DNA from: Baffinella frigidus
Lineage: Eukaryota; Cryptophyceae; Cryptomonadales; Baffinellaceae
Reading direction: 5' to 3'
DNA length: 13,015 nt
Assembly (NCBI GenBank): GCA_026770585.1
Contig: MU646634.1
Location: forward strand, 211,147-224,161
The notes beneath the pieces were generated by a model. It ran no database searches. It was not told the DNA's origin and worked only from the letters and a program-made list of their open reading frames with translations. How positions within the stretch are numbered: the first letter of the stretch is position 1; each line of letters begins with the position of its first letter. Made by a program: the position numbers and the translations under genes. Shown here in pieces: positions 1-7,500 of this stretch.

Positions 1-106
1 GGGTTTAGGGTTTGGGGTTTGGGGTTTAGAGTTTGGGGTTTGGGGTTTGGGGTTTGGGGTTTAGGGTTTGGGGTTTGGGGTTGGGGGTTTAGGGTTTGGG
101 TCGTAC
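1..106. repeat. Degenerate telomere-like array, G-rich on +
   Basis: GGGTTTAGGG and GGGTTTGGGG alternate up to about 100, next to SPX exon 4. Interior position and mixed units argue against a functional chromosome end. Confidence 0.85.
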
Positions 107-159
107 AGGCCACGGAGGTCCTCCGTGTGGTTCCACGAGCGCTTCACCAGGCCCGCAAC
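107..159 (-). CDS. SPX gene, exon 4 (candidate)
   Basis: The acceptor on the - strand is GAACAG|GTT, in phase 0 with exon 3; the donor is CCT|GTACGA, in phase 2. The exon encodes VAGLVKRSWNHTEDLRG plus the first two bases of a Leu codon. LR.LY-type sequence is expected before the last SPX helix. A close copy at 300-354 has GA in place of the donor GT. Confidence 0.6.
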
Positions 160-3100
160 CTGTTCGATTTCGGGGTAAGGGGTCAATGGCTCCAAAACCG
201 GACCCGTTCTAAGGGTGTCCTTGTACCGCTGTCACGTCCGAAATTAGTACCGGGCTGTAAGAAAGCGGTTCAAAAAGTTACTACCGTCACGTCCGATTCT
301 CAGGCCGCGGAGATCCTCCGTGTGGTTCCACCAGCGCTTCACGAGACCCGCAACCTGTTCGGTTTTGGGGTTAGGGTTTAGGGTCTAGGGTCTAGGGTTT
401 AGGGTTTGGGGTTTGGGGTTTATGGTTTGGGGTTTATGGTTTATGGTTTGGGGTTTGGGGTTTGGGGTTTGGGGTTTAGGGATTAGGGTTTAGGGTTAAG
501 TTTACGAGGCCCGCAACCTGATCGGTTTGGGGCTTGGGGTTTAGGGTTTAAGGTTTATGGTTTAGGGTTTGGGGTTTAGGATTTAGGGTCTGGGGTTTGG
601 GGTTTAGTTTACGAGCCCCGCAACCTGTTCGGATCGTGTGGTTGTTCAGCGGCCCCGGTTCGGGATTCGGGTTTCGGGATTCGGGTTTCGGGATTCGGGT
701 TTCGGGTTGTGTGTCGAGCACGCTCCACGGTACCACAACTAAAACTTCCTAGTACAAACGCGTTGTACTTGTTTCGGGTACGTGTTTCGGGTACGTGTTT
801 CGGGTACGTGTTTCGGGGTTCGGGATTCGGGATTCGGGAAAGCATCGAGGCGCCGCCCTGCGACATGCCCGTGGTGAGCGTGACGGAATCCGCCTTAAGC
901 TCCTCAACCTTCTGCAGGTAGAACTTCTCGCCCCATTCCGCAGACAGCACGGGGCACGTAGCTACCCAGTCTGCTGGCCACGAACCCAGTCTGCTGTTTC
1001 TACCCGGGTGGCTGATCCGTCGCGTGTGGGGAGGTTTTCGGGTACGTGTTTCGGGTACGTGTTTCGGGTACGTGTTTCGGGTACGTGTTTCGGGTACCGA
1101 GGCGCCGCCCTGCGACATGCCCGTGGTGAGCGTGACAGAGTCCGCCTTAAGCTCCTCGACCTTCTGCAGGTAGAACTTCTCCACCTATTTCGGGTTAAGA
1201 GTTGAGGGGTTCGGGATCTTCGGCGGTCCCCGCACGCGGCGGGTCAGCAGGGTCAGGAACCCGGGTAGCAGGGGCCAGCAGACTGGGCTGCTGGGTAGAA
1301 GGGGCCAGCCGACTGGGTTTCTGGGTAGAAGGCGTCAGCAGACTGGGTTGCTGGGCTCTCTGGGAGGCGACACGCGAAAGCAGAAGATACCTCGAGAGAG
1401 TCACCTACCCACAGTCATATATCACCAAGTATACAACGTATCCCTTAAGTGCCCATGCCGCCAAATTTGACGGCCAAGAGGTCCTAGGCAGGTCCTAGGG
1501 CCCTACCGTAGGGCGTATGAGCCTACTGGTCACTTAACGGATACGAAGAAAAAGGCGTGTCAGCAGACTGGGTTGCTACATGCCCCGCATCACAACTCCA
1601 ATAATCCACACGGTCTGGAGATCCTCGACCTTCTGCAGGTACAACTTCTCCGCCTGTCTTAGGGTTTAGGGTTTAGGTTCTCTGTCGGAGTTGCCCGGGA
1701 GGCGGGTCAGGACTCACCCCCCCCCGAGGAGTCAAAGGGGGGAAGGAAGGGAAGGATGGTAGCGTTTTGGATTTCGGGTTTCGGGTTTCGGGTTTGGGCT
1801 GGGGCGTAGAGGCCGGGTTTAGGGGTTCGGGTTTCGGCTTTAGGGTTCACGGTTTAGGGTTTAGGGGGATTCGGGTTTCGTGTTTCGGGTTTCGTGTTCA
1901 CGGTTTTCGGTTCACGGGGTTTCGGGGTTCTGGGTTCGGGTCGGCACCTTCCGCTACTACGCGGAAGGGCTGGCGCTTAGAGGGTTATTGGGGATCTCTT
2001 AGCGGGTTATTGGGGATCTCTTAGAGGGTTATTGGGGAGCTCTTAGAGGGTTATTGGGGACGGGGACCTTGATGCACTCCTCAGTGATGAAACCCTTGTA
2101 GGTGGTCGCGTCGGCGCTCGACTTGATGTGCTTTTTCGCGCGCTGTTTTGGGGGTAACGGTTTAGGGTTCCGGGTTTAGGGTTCAGGGTTTTAATAGTGA
2201 TTGGATCTGGTTTTAGATTCGTAAAGTGGCTTGTTCTGGTACAAATAATAAAACTAACGGGGCTACAAGTGACTTGTACTTGTAGCCCCGTTAGTTTTAT
2301 TATTTGTACCAGAACAAGCCACTTTACGAATCTAAAACCAGATCCAGGTACTATGAGTTTGCCTCGAGGGTTGATGTGATTTTTCGCACTCTGTTTTGGG
2401 GGGTGAGGGTGCAGGGGTTTGGCACGCTGTTTGGGGGGTGAGTTTTTAGGGTTTCGGGTCTGTTTGGGGGGTAGGAGTCCGCTGCTCGGGAGTTCCCAGT
2501 ACCTCAGTTGACTAACCCGGGCGGTTTTGTACCAGGACCCGCGACCGGGCTGAAGATACTACGGGTAAAAGTAGATTGTAAGGCACGTCCGGTTTGTACC
2601 ACGAAAAGGCCTTACAATTGCACTTTTACGGGAAATTTCCCGGGCATGGAGAATATTCCTGGTGCAAACCGGACGCGTATGAATTTCCTACGGTAGGACA
2701 TGCCTAGGGACCTAGGGGGTGAATAGATGGACTCGTATCTTCAGTCCGGTCGCGGAATGACTAATCTCAGCAGGATGAGTACCAGGAAAAGGGAGGATTG
2801 GCCAACAGTCGTGGGACAGCGGGCTACGAACGGTTCTCGTAAATAACCCATAATTAAATCACCCATACGACCCTACCGTAGGCCATCCGTAGGGACATAG
2901 GGTTGTTCCTCCGGATTCCTAACCTAGTTGACATCCACCCAGGAGACCTAGTTGATATATACCCAGGGTCCCCTTCGTAGCCCCCTGTGTGCCACCAACC
3001 CTCACAACTTGGGCAAATCGGAAAAGTCAAAAACACCAAATCTCCTTGGGAGGCCGTCGGAATCCGACGGCCTTCAAGGGGATTTTTGGAGCCATTTTTT

Positions 3101-3305
3101 CGATTTGCCCAGACTGTGAGGGTTGGTGGTGGCTAGCGGGGAATGTGCAGGGCTATCATCCCAGCGGAGGATGTGTTCCGCGCAGGGGAACAAATAATAA
3201 AGTATGAGCCGGGCTGGAATAGAGGGGGGTGGGTACCTTGTAGTTGACATAGTGCGACGCCCAGTCAGACCGGGCCGCCTGTTCGAGCAGCTCGGCGAAC
3301 TTCAT
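107..3305 (-). CDS. SPX-domain protein, N-terminal part, four exons, runs off the left edge
   Basis: The exons on the - strand are 3305-3237, 2142-2068, 1184-1098 and 159-107, all GT..AG, with phase 0 at the first three junctions. The protein starts MKFAELLEQAARSDW..HYVNYK, the classic SPX start. Joining places Y22 and K26 where the phosphate-binding Tyr and Lys of SPX proteins fall. The segment CIK-VEKFYLQKVEEL across exons 2/3 matches the KVN.FY..K..EL helix of SPX. Exon 4 (HTEDLRGL) resembles the region before the final SPX helix; the rest lies outside the window. SPX domains sense inositol pyrophosphates and occur in VTC2/3/4, XPR1/PHO1, phosphate transporters and small regulators, so the full protein is unknown. 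Divergence from a VTC1-like gene makes a VTC4-like partner plausible, by inference only. Confidence 0.78.
300..354 (-). pseudogene. Extra copy of SPX exon 4 with lost donor
   Basis: On the - strand it reads VAGLVKRWWNHTEDLRGL, one residue different (Ser to Trp) from the copy at 107-159, and it keeps the AACAG acceptor. At the donor, GGCCTGTACG has become GGCCTGAGAA, so the GT is gone. It is probably an intronic decoy or relic. Confidence 0.6.
363..606. repeat. Degenerate telomere-like array in SPX intron 3
   Basis: TTTAGGG, TTTGGGG and TTTATGG units run here, broken by a truncated exon 4 copy at 507-527. All are G-rich on +. Confidence 0.85.
507..527 (-). pseudogene. Truncated copy of SPX exon 4 start
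   Basis: On the - strand there is GATCAG followed by GTTGCGGGCCTCGTAAA, which matches the acceptor and first 14 or so bases of exon 4 before falling into repeat. A second such fragment lies at 604-628. Confidence 0.5.
604..628 (-). pseudogene. Second truncated copy of SPX exon 4 start
   Basis: On the - strand GAACAG is followed by GTTGCGGGGCTCGTAAA, the exon 4 acceptor and first codons with one change, and then telomere-like repeat. Confidence 0.5.
655..1097. repeat. TTTCGGG-type arrays in SPX intron 3
   Basis: TTTCGGGATTCGGG units fill 655-706. A 13-bp unit TTTCGGGTACGTG is repeated at 772-840 and again at 1036-1097. The two blocks flank the exon 3 copy at 846-932, so repeat plus exon look duplicated as one segment. 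Confidence 0.8.
846..932 (-). pseudogene. Copy of SPX exon 3 lacking both splice sites
   Basis: On the - strand it encodes EKFYLQKVEELKADSVTLT and GMSQGGAS, the same protein as exon 3 with only silent differences seen. The acceptor AG before GTGGAGAAG is replaced (GGGGCGAGAAG) and the donor GTACCC reads ATGCTT. It is intact as codons but not spliceable at the same borders. Confidence 0.65.
1098..1184 (-). CDS. SPX gene, exon 3
   Basis: The acceptor on the - strand is AATAG|GTG and the donor is TCG|GTACCC. The 29 codons read VEKFYLQKVEELKADSVTLT and then TGMSQGGAS. Two other copies of this exon (846-932 and 1621-1653) are defective, so this is the only one that can be spliced intact. Its donor lies at the junction with a TTTCGGGTACGTG repeat array. 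Confidence 0.78.
1439..1543. mobile_element. B-family foldback element in SPX intron 2
   Basis: These 105 bp have ends TATCCCTTAAGTG and CACTTAACGGATA. Inside are a near-palindrome around CAAATTTG and the core CCTAGGCAGGTCCTAGG/CCCTACCGTAGGG. It is the only B copy left of the VTC1-like gene. Confidence 0.75.
1621..1653 (-). pseudogene. Truncated copy of SPX exon 3
   Basis: On the - strand GACAG is followed by GCGGAGAAGTTGTACCTGCA and on to GTCGAGGAT, giving AEKLYLQKVED. The acceptor is kept but the copy ends after 33 nt. It lies 5' of the intact exon 3 in transcript order. Confidence 0.55.
1977..2060. repeat. 22-bp tandem repeat, about four units
   Basis: The unit TTAGAGGGTTATTGGGGATC plus TC is repeated with few changes and ends eight bases from the SPX exon 2 donor. 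Confidence 0.8.
2068..2142 (-). CDS. SPX gene, exon 2
   Basis: The acceptor on the - strand is AAAACAG|CGC. The exon encodes 25 residues, RAKKHIKSSADATTYKGFIT then EECIK. It supplies the basic KK.IK stretch after Y..YK and the start of the next helix. The donor is taken as AAG|GTCCCC; a second GTCCCC six bases later is also possible. The first fits the SPX pattern best because it gives CIK-VEKFY with exon 3. Confidence 0.72.
2203..2345. repeat. Perfect 68-bp inverted repeat with 7-bp loop
   Basis: The arms 2203-2270 and 2278-2345 are exact reverse complements by base-by-base reading, with loop GACTTGT. Arms begin GGATCTGGTTTTAG. The element is AT-richer than its flanks, and I see no target duplication. 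Confidence 0.9.
2370..2390 (-). pseudogene. Truncated copy of SPX exon 2 start
   Basis: On the - strand AAAACAG is followed by AGTGCGAAAAATCACATCAA, encoding SAKNHIN against RAKKHIK in exon 2. The acceptor is kept and the rest of the exon is missing. Further decay of the same motif is seen near 2422 and 2457 (CTGTTTGGGGGGT). Confidence 0.5.
2522..2676. repeat. Interleaved inverted repeats (A B A' B' order)
   Basis: 2562-2584 pairs with 2609-2630, and 2584-2600 pairs with 2660-2676, so the two stems cross. The outer segment 2522-2537 can also pair with 2657-2672. Only one set can form at once as simple hairpins. Confidence 0.6.
2992..3129. repeat. Imperfect foldback element near SPX exon 1
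   Basis: The ends CCACCAACCCTCACA and TGTGAGGGTTGGTGG pair; the centre is the perfect palindrome AGGCCGTCGGAATCCGACGG extended by CCT. The arms between pair with mismatches. Confidence 0.75.
3237..3305 (-). CDS. SPX gene, exon 1
   Basis: The exon encodes residues 1-23, MKFAELLEQAARSDW followed by ASHYVNYK. The ATG has ACC before it, a good eukaryotic context. The donor on the - strand is AAG|GTACCC, in phase 0. The exact MKF start and the Y..YK ending are family hallmarks. Confidence 0.85.
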
Positions 3306-3423
3306 GGTGCTCTACGCGGAGCAACCGCCGTCACCCTGCTCAACGCCGAGTGCCGGATGCGTCAGCCGTCAGCCACGTCAGCCGTCAGCCTGGCTCACGG
3401 CTTGCCCACGACGGGGCACGACG

Positions 3424-3432
3424 CGAGATAAA
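3424..3432 (-). promoter_or_regulatory. Possible TATA-like element for the SPX gene
   Basis: On the - strand GTATTTAT lies about 120 bp before the ATG at 3305, inside otherwise GC-rich DNA and next to a GCGCGCGC run. Confidence 0.25.
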
Positions 3433-4177
3433 TACGCGCGCGCGCTGTCAGCACACCGTATCACACACACCCGCCTCGCGTGCCTCCCCCGCCAGGCCCG
3501 GCGCCGAAACCGTCGTCCCCGTCCGCCCGCCGCCTGACCATCCAACCCCCCCTGGAACCCTCTGGATCCCCCCAACGCCCCCCAGGATCCCCCCCTCCGC
3601 CTCTGTAAACCCCCCAGCGGATTAGAGGCTCACAGCCCAAAGACCGGCTTCCAGCAAAATGCACTCAGCGCTGGCTGCCTCATCATCCTCCTCCTGACAA
3701 CTACTTCCCTACCCGCCCTTCCTGCCGTGCTGCAGGATTTCTCCATGACCCCCTCACCTCTGTCCCGGAGTTCGCCGAACTCCGATTTCCCGGCCCCCGC
3801 AACACGGCTCCCCACCGCCGCCGCCCCTCGCATACACTCCTTTGCTCACAGGCCGACCTATGGTGGTCCGCCGCAGGGCGAACGCCCGAGGGCCAGAGCA
3901 CGTACGTGCACGACGAGGCGTGGGGATTGCCCCAATTCTCGATCAGTCCCCCTTTTTCGAAACTGTCAACCCCTAGCTCGAAAGCGCTCGCGACGCGCAG
4001 CAGCACTTCACCGGGACCATAGGGAGGGTGGACACAATGAGGGCGCGGGGCGCGGGCATACCAGTTACGTGTGCGGACAGAGGATCCGAGGATGAGCGGG
4101 TGCTTTTCAGAAACAGTCGACTCTCTTGTGAGAAGGCGTAGGCATGAAAATCGATCGAGCCTTTCTTAAGTCGATCC

Positions 4178-4185
4178 TATAAAAA
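4178..4185 (+). promoter_or_regulatory. Possible TATA box for the VTC1-like gene
   Basis: TATAAAAA lies about 210 bp before the ATG at 4395, at the start of the AT-rich stretch. Position and match are plausible; no start-site data are available. Confidence 0.35.
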
Positions 4186-4394
4186 TCTATTCCGATTCTT
4201 AGAGGACGTGATCACTGGATTATGGTACAAAAAGAACGAATAAGTATTTTAATACTACAACCCCTGTCAACTTTCTCGGTCGAGGACTATTCGGGAGTCA
4301 TCAAGATTGGTGATTTCACCTACATCTAGTACATCTTCTCGACTCCTGCTTCCTCGCTTGCCAGAGCGCCCGAGTACGAGAGCAGCGCCGTGCA

Positions 4395-4580
4395 ATGGCG
4401 TCGGCAGATGATATGTGCGACTGCTGCTTCCCGATCGACGCGCCCGCCAAGATCACGCGCATCGAGCCCAAGACGTTCCTCGCGAATGAGCGCACATTCC
4501 TCAACTGGCTGTCCATGTCCGTCACCCTGGGATCCGTCGCATCCGCGCTCGTCGCCTTCGGCAAGACCAACGCCCAGCAG
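4395..4580 (+). CDS. VTC1-like gene, exon 1
   Basis: This exon encodes residues 1-62: a Cys-rich start (MCDCC at 7-11), the EPK..LANERTFLNWL motif and transmembrane helix 1. The ATG at 4395 has purines around it (G at -3, G at +4) and follows an upstream AT-rich stretch. The reading frame stays open to 4808, but the codons after 4580 lose all family similarity, and GTGCCC at 4581 provides a phase-0 donor. Confidence 0.85.
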
Positions 4581-7500
4581 GTGCCCCATCCCGATCTCCC
4601 CATGCAGAGTCGATGCACAGGTGTCAGAGGTCTGTGGAGATCGGTTGTGTCCCGCAATCTGAAAATTTCCCCTTGGCCTGCCAACAATCCTCCTCCCCAC
4701 CCTGCAGCTACCCCAGACCCCAGCCGTTTCACCCCCAAGGGAAGAGCTCTGCTCTACCGTCCGACACCCCCGCCCCACCCCGTCCCCTTCCTCCGGAACC
4801 CCGTCTGAATCCCCGCGGCTGGCACGCGATCTCGGGCGTCGCAGAGAGGCCTCACAACTGGAGGAGGGGGGGCATCAGGGATCTCTCAGACGGGATTGAC
4901 CACTTGCAGCTGCCAGTGCTCCTAGGGCGGTGGGACCCCCCCAGCCTTGCCCTCCCGCCGTGCGGTATCTTGACGCCTCCACCCTGAAATCACACAACCA
5001 TGGACCGCCTGCTCGGGGCTACCCTTAGTTGGATTGCCACTTCTTCTTAAGGAAAGACTCAGTGCCTGTCTACGTCAGGAATCCGTGAGATTTAACGACG
5101 TATGGACCTGCTCGCATTCCACGGAACGTCTGTTTAACCTAGCCTACGAGGGGGGGGGCGGTGGGGTGTCCGGTGGTCATCTTGGTATCAACGAAGGTGT
5201 GCCTCGTAGGGGCTACGTTAGATCGCCGATCACATTCTTGTCAGGAAAGACTCAGGGCCTGTCTACGTGCACCCCCACCGAGGTCTAGGGTGTCGGGTGG
5301 ACCCGTCCCGTGACCAACCCTCACTTAGGTGGGGGGTGACCCCCCTTGCCGTAAAACCTAGGGGCCTGCTCGCATACCTTATCCGGGGAAACCTATTTTT
5401 CTTTCATCTGATGGCAACGAAAATTACAACACAAGTTCTTTAACATTACTAGTGAGAACGAATTGTGTAGTAATTTTCGTTGCCATCAAATGAAAGAAAA
5501 ATAGGTTTCCCCGGATAAATACCCCCTGTGTCAGCCTTTCCGTGTCGTGGGATGGCTCAGGGGTCAGGGCGGGAGCCAACCTGGAGTCAACTCAGAGGCA
5601 CATTGGACCGTTTCTTGGGTAAATATTCGATAATACCATCAACCGCCTGTTGCACCTAGCCTCCGTGTGTGAGGGGGGGGGGTATCTCATCTCAACAAAA
5701 GGAGTTCTAAAACTCGTTTTCTTAAGTCAACCCCCCCTCAAATATGTCAACTTATTCTTTTCTATACGCATAAGTTGACATATTTGAAGGGGAATTGACT
5801 CAGGAAAACGAGTTTTAGAACTCCGTTTCTGAGATAAGGATGTACGGTCATCGTGGGACAAAAGTGTGCCTCTCATATCCAAACGTGCAGAGCCCGCAAA
5901 GCGCCTTTTCAGGCCCCTTGATGTGTACCACCCCACCCCCCAGCCCCGCCGGAATCCGGGCGGCTCCAGTACAAACCAACCACCCCGAAAACCCGCAAGC
6001 GGCTGTTCGCCCCCCCCATAACTGAGGGTTGGTCGCGGGGTGGGTCCACCCTAAACCCGAAACCTCGGCGGGGGTGCACATATGGCGGCCGTGTTGGTAG
6101 AAATAAATCTCTCTCAAACCCAAACTCTCGACGCGAAACCCTCGGTAGGCGGGAGCGCTTTGCAGATTTCCTTGTCTAACTGTAGTTTATGGCGGGCCAA
6201 GTTTTACTCAGGCAGAGCTAGAAACCCTAAACCCGAAACCCGCGGCAGGTGGGAGCGCTGCAAATCATGAGCTCTTTCCTGATGCATACATGGCGGCCGT
6301 GTTGGTAGAAATAAATCTCTCTCTCAAACCCAAACCCTAAACCCTAAACCATAAACCCTCGGTAGGCGGCTCCACCCTAAACCCGAAACCTCGGCGGGGG
6401 TGCACACATGGCGGCCGTGTTGGTAGTAATAAAGGCCTCCTTGTCTAAACCTTGAACCCTCAACACGAAACCCGAAACCCTCGGCAGGCGGGGGCTCTGC
6501 AAATCATGAGCTCTTTCTTGATCATCACCGCTATCGCTTTCTGCGTCTACGCCAGTACCAACCCTACGCCCTACACCCCACACCCTACACCCTACACCCT
6601 TCACCCTACACCCTACACCCTACTCCCTACTCCCTGCACCCTACACCCTGAACCCTACACCCTACACCCTACACCCTACACCCTGACCCTAATCATCACC
6701 GCCATCGCTTTCTGAGTTTACGACAGTACACCCCCCCCCCGTCTCGTCCTGTTTTTTTACCTTTTGACTAACCACACTGAGGGCTACGAAGGGATTTCCG
6801 GCCCAAATCGGGCCACCTTTCCGTTACCGTATCCGCAGGAAACCCCCTATGCCCCTACGGGTTGCCTACCGTAGGGTCCTAGGTCTTGTCGCTTAGGGGT
6901 CGTTCAAAATCTCTTCGTAGTCCGCTGTGTGGCATGAGCTCTTTCTTGATCGTCACCGCTATTGATTTCTGCATCTACGCCAGTACCCCCCTAAAACTGA
7001 CCCCTAACCCTTCCGGATTCTGCTCTTCTCAATACCCCGGTGGTTAGGGGGGGCTAAACCCTCAAACCTAAACCTGTGTGGGAGCCTCCCGTACGACTCT
7101 TGGCTTACCCGGGCAGATCTAATGCGGAAACAGGTTCAATATACAGACCTGTTTTTTTTGTGCCATCGCAAGGAGGAAATTCGCTATCTGAGCCTCGGTA
7201 TATCTTTACCACAGCACAAAACCCACCCCTACGATAGAAAAAGGTGGTCTAGATTGAACATTTTTCCATGAGATTTAGATTCAACATTTTTCCATGAGAT
7301 TCGCTTATGGAAACCCTGAACCCTACCCCCCCCCCTTCCCGGGACAGTAAACACTATTCCTATTCACAGCGCTCGCGAGAATGGACACGCACAGCCCTAC
7401 AGGGGTACCTCGCTCATAAGAAACACATGGCGGCCGTGTTGGTAGAATCTGCTTCCGAATTAAATCTGTAGGGGGGGTAACTAGCCCCGGGTCCTACAGG

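Larger units (their letters stand above)
1185..2067. other. SPX gene intron 2
   Basis: This intron holds a truncated exon 3 copy (1621-1653), a B element (1439-1543) and a stretch at 1254-1360 where AGCAGACTGGGTTGCTGGGT-like units recur. It also has TTTCGGG/TTTAGGG repeats (1766-1945) and the 22-bp tandem repeat at 1977-2060. Confidence 0.6.
2143..3236. other. SPX gene intron 1
   Basis: It contains a truncated exon 2 copy, three hairpin elements (2203-2345, 2522-2676, 2992-3129), short repeats to about 2470, and scraps of A/B-type core sequence at 2689-2720 and 2866-2900 (CTACGGTAGG, CCTAGGGACCTAGG). Confidence 0.6.
3306..4394. promoter_or_regulatory. Divergent intergenic region between SPX and VTC1-like start codons
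   Basis: These 1,089 bp are GC-rich and have no telomere-like repeats or foldback elements, unlike everything around them. The stretch at 4160-4330 is AT-rich. Both start codons point outward, so the region should hold both 5' UTRs and promoters. Open frames inside it (for example 3350-3625 and 3727-4095) show no family signal. I saw no GNATATNC (P1BS) phosphate-response site by eye. Confidence 0.6.
4581..6487. other. VTC1-like intron 1
   Basis: 4581-5378 is non-telomeric with a direct repeat (5047-5081 and 5237-5270, GGAAAGACTCAG.GCCTGTCTACGT). Two foldback elements follow (5379-5518, 5684-5836). From about 6050 there are CCCGAAA/CCCTAAA units, partial exon 2 copies and a repeated ATGGCGGCCGTGTTGGTAG module (6081, 6290, 6408). 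Confidence 0.6.

Noticed and set aside
19-381. Open frame rich in GFRVWGLGFGVWG
   Set aside because: It is a translation of the TTTGGGG/TTTAGGG array; the same peptide pattern appears wherever the heptamer keeps frame.
772-1097. CRISPR-like array
   Set aside because: Units are contiguous 13-mers without unique spacers, in an intron-bearing eukaryotic sequence.
609-1184. 191-residue - strand open frame with PETRTRNTYPKH repeats
   Set aside because: It runs through two copies of SPX exon 3 and the TTTCGGGTACGTG arrays between them; only the exon-3 part is gene-like, and it has its own splice sites.
3350-4095. Several open frames in the intergenic region
   Set aside because: Pro/Arg-rich, overlapping on both strands, typical of GC-rich noncoding DNA; no domain or start context seen.
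4316-4778. Two - strand open frames of 140 and 150 residues
   Set aside because: They are antisense shadows of VTC1-like exon 1 and its GC-rich flank, with no family signal.
5848-6123. 91-residue - strand open frame
   Set aside because: It lies in intron 1 over repeat units and shows no recognisable motif.
7199-7206. P1BS phosphate-response site near GTATATCT
   Set aside because: It misses the final C of GNATATNC and lies in an intron, not the promoter region.
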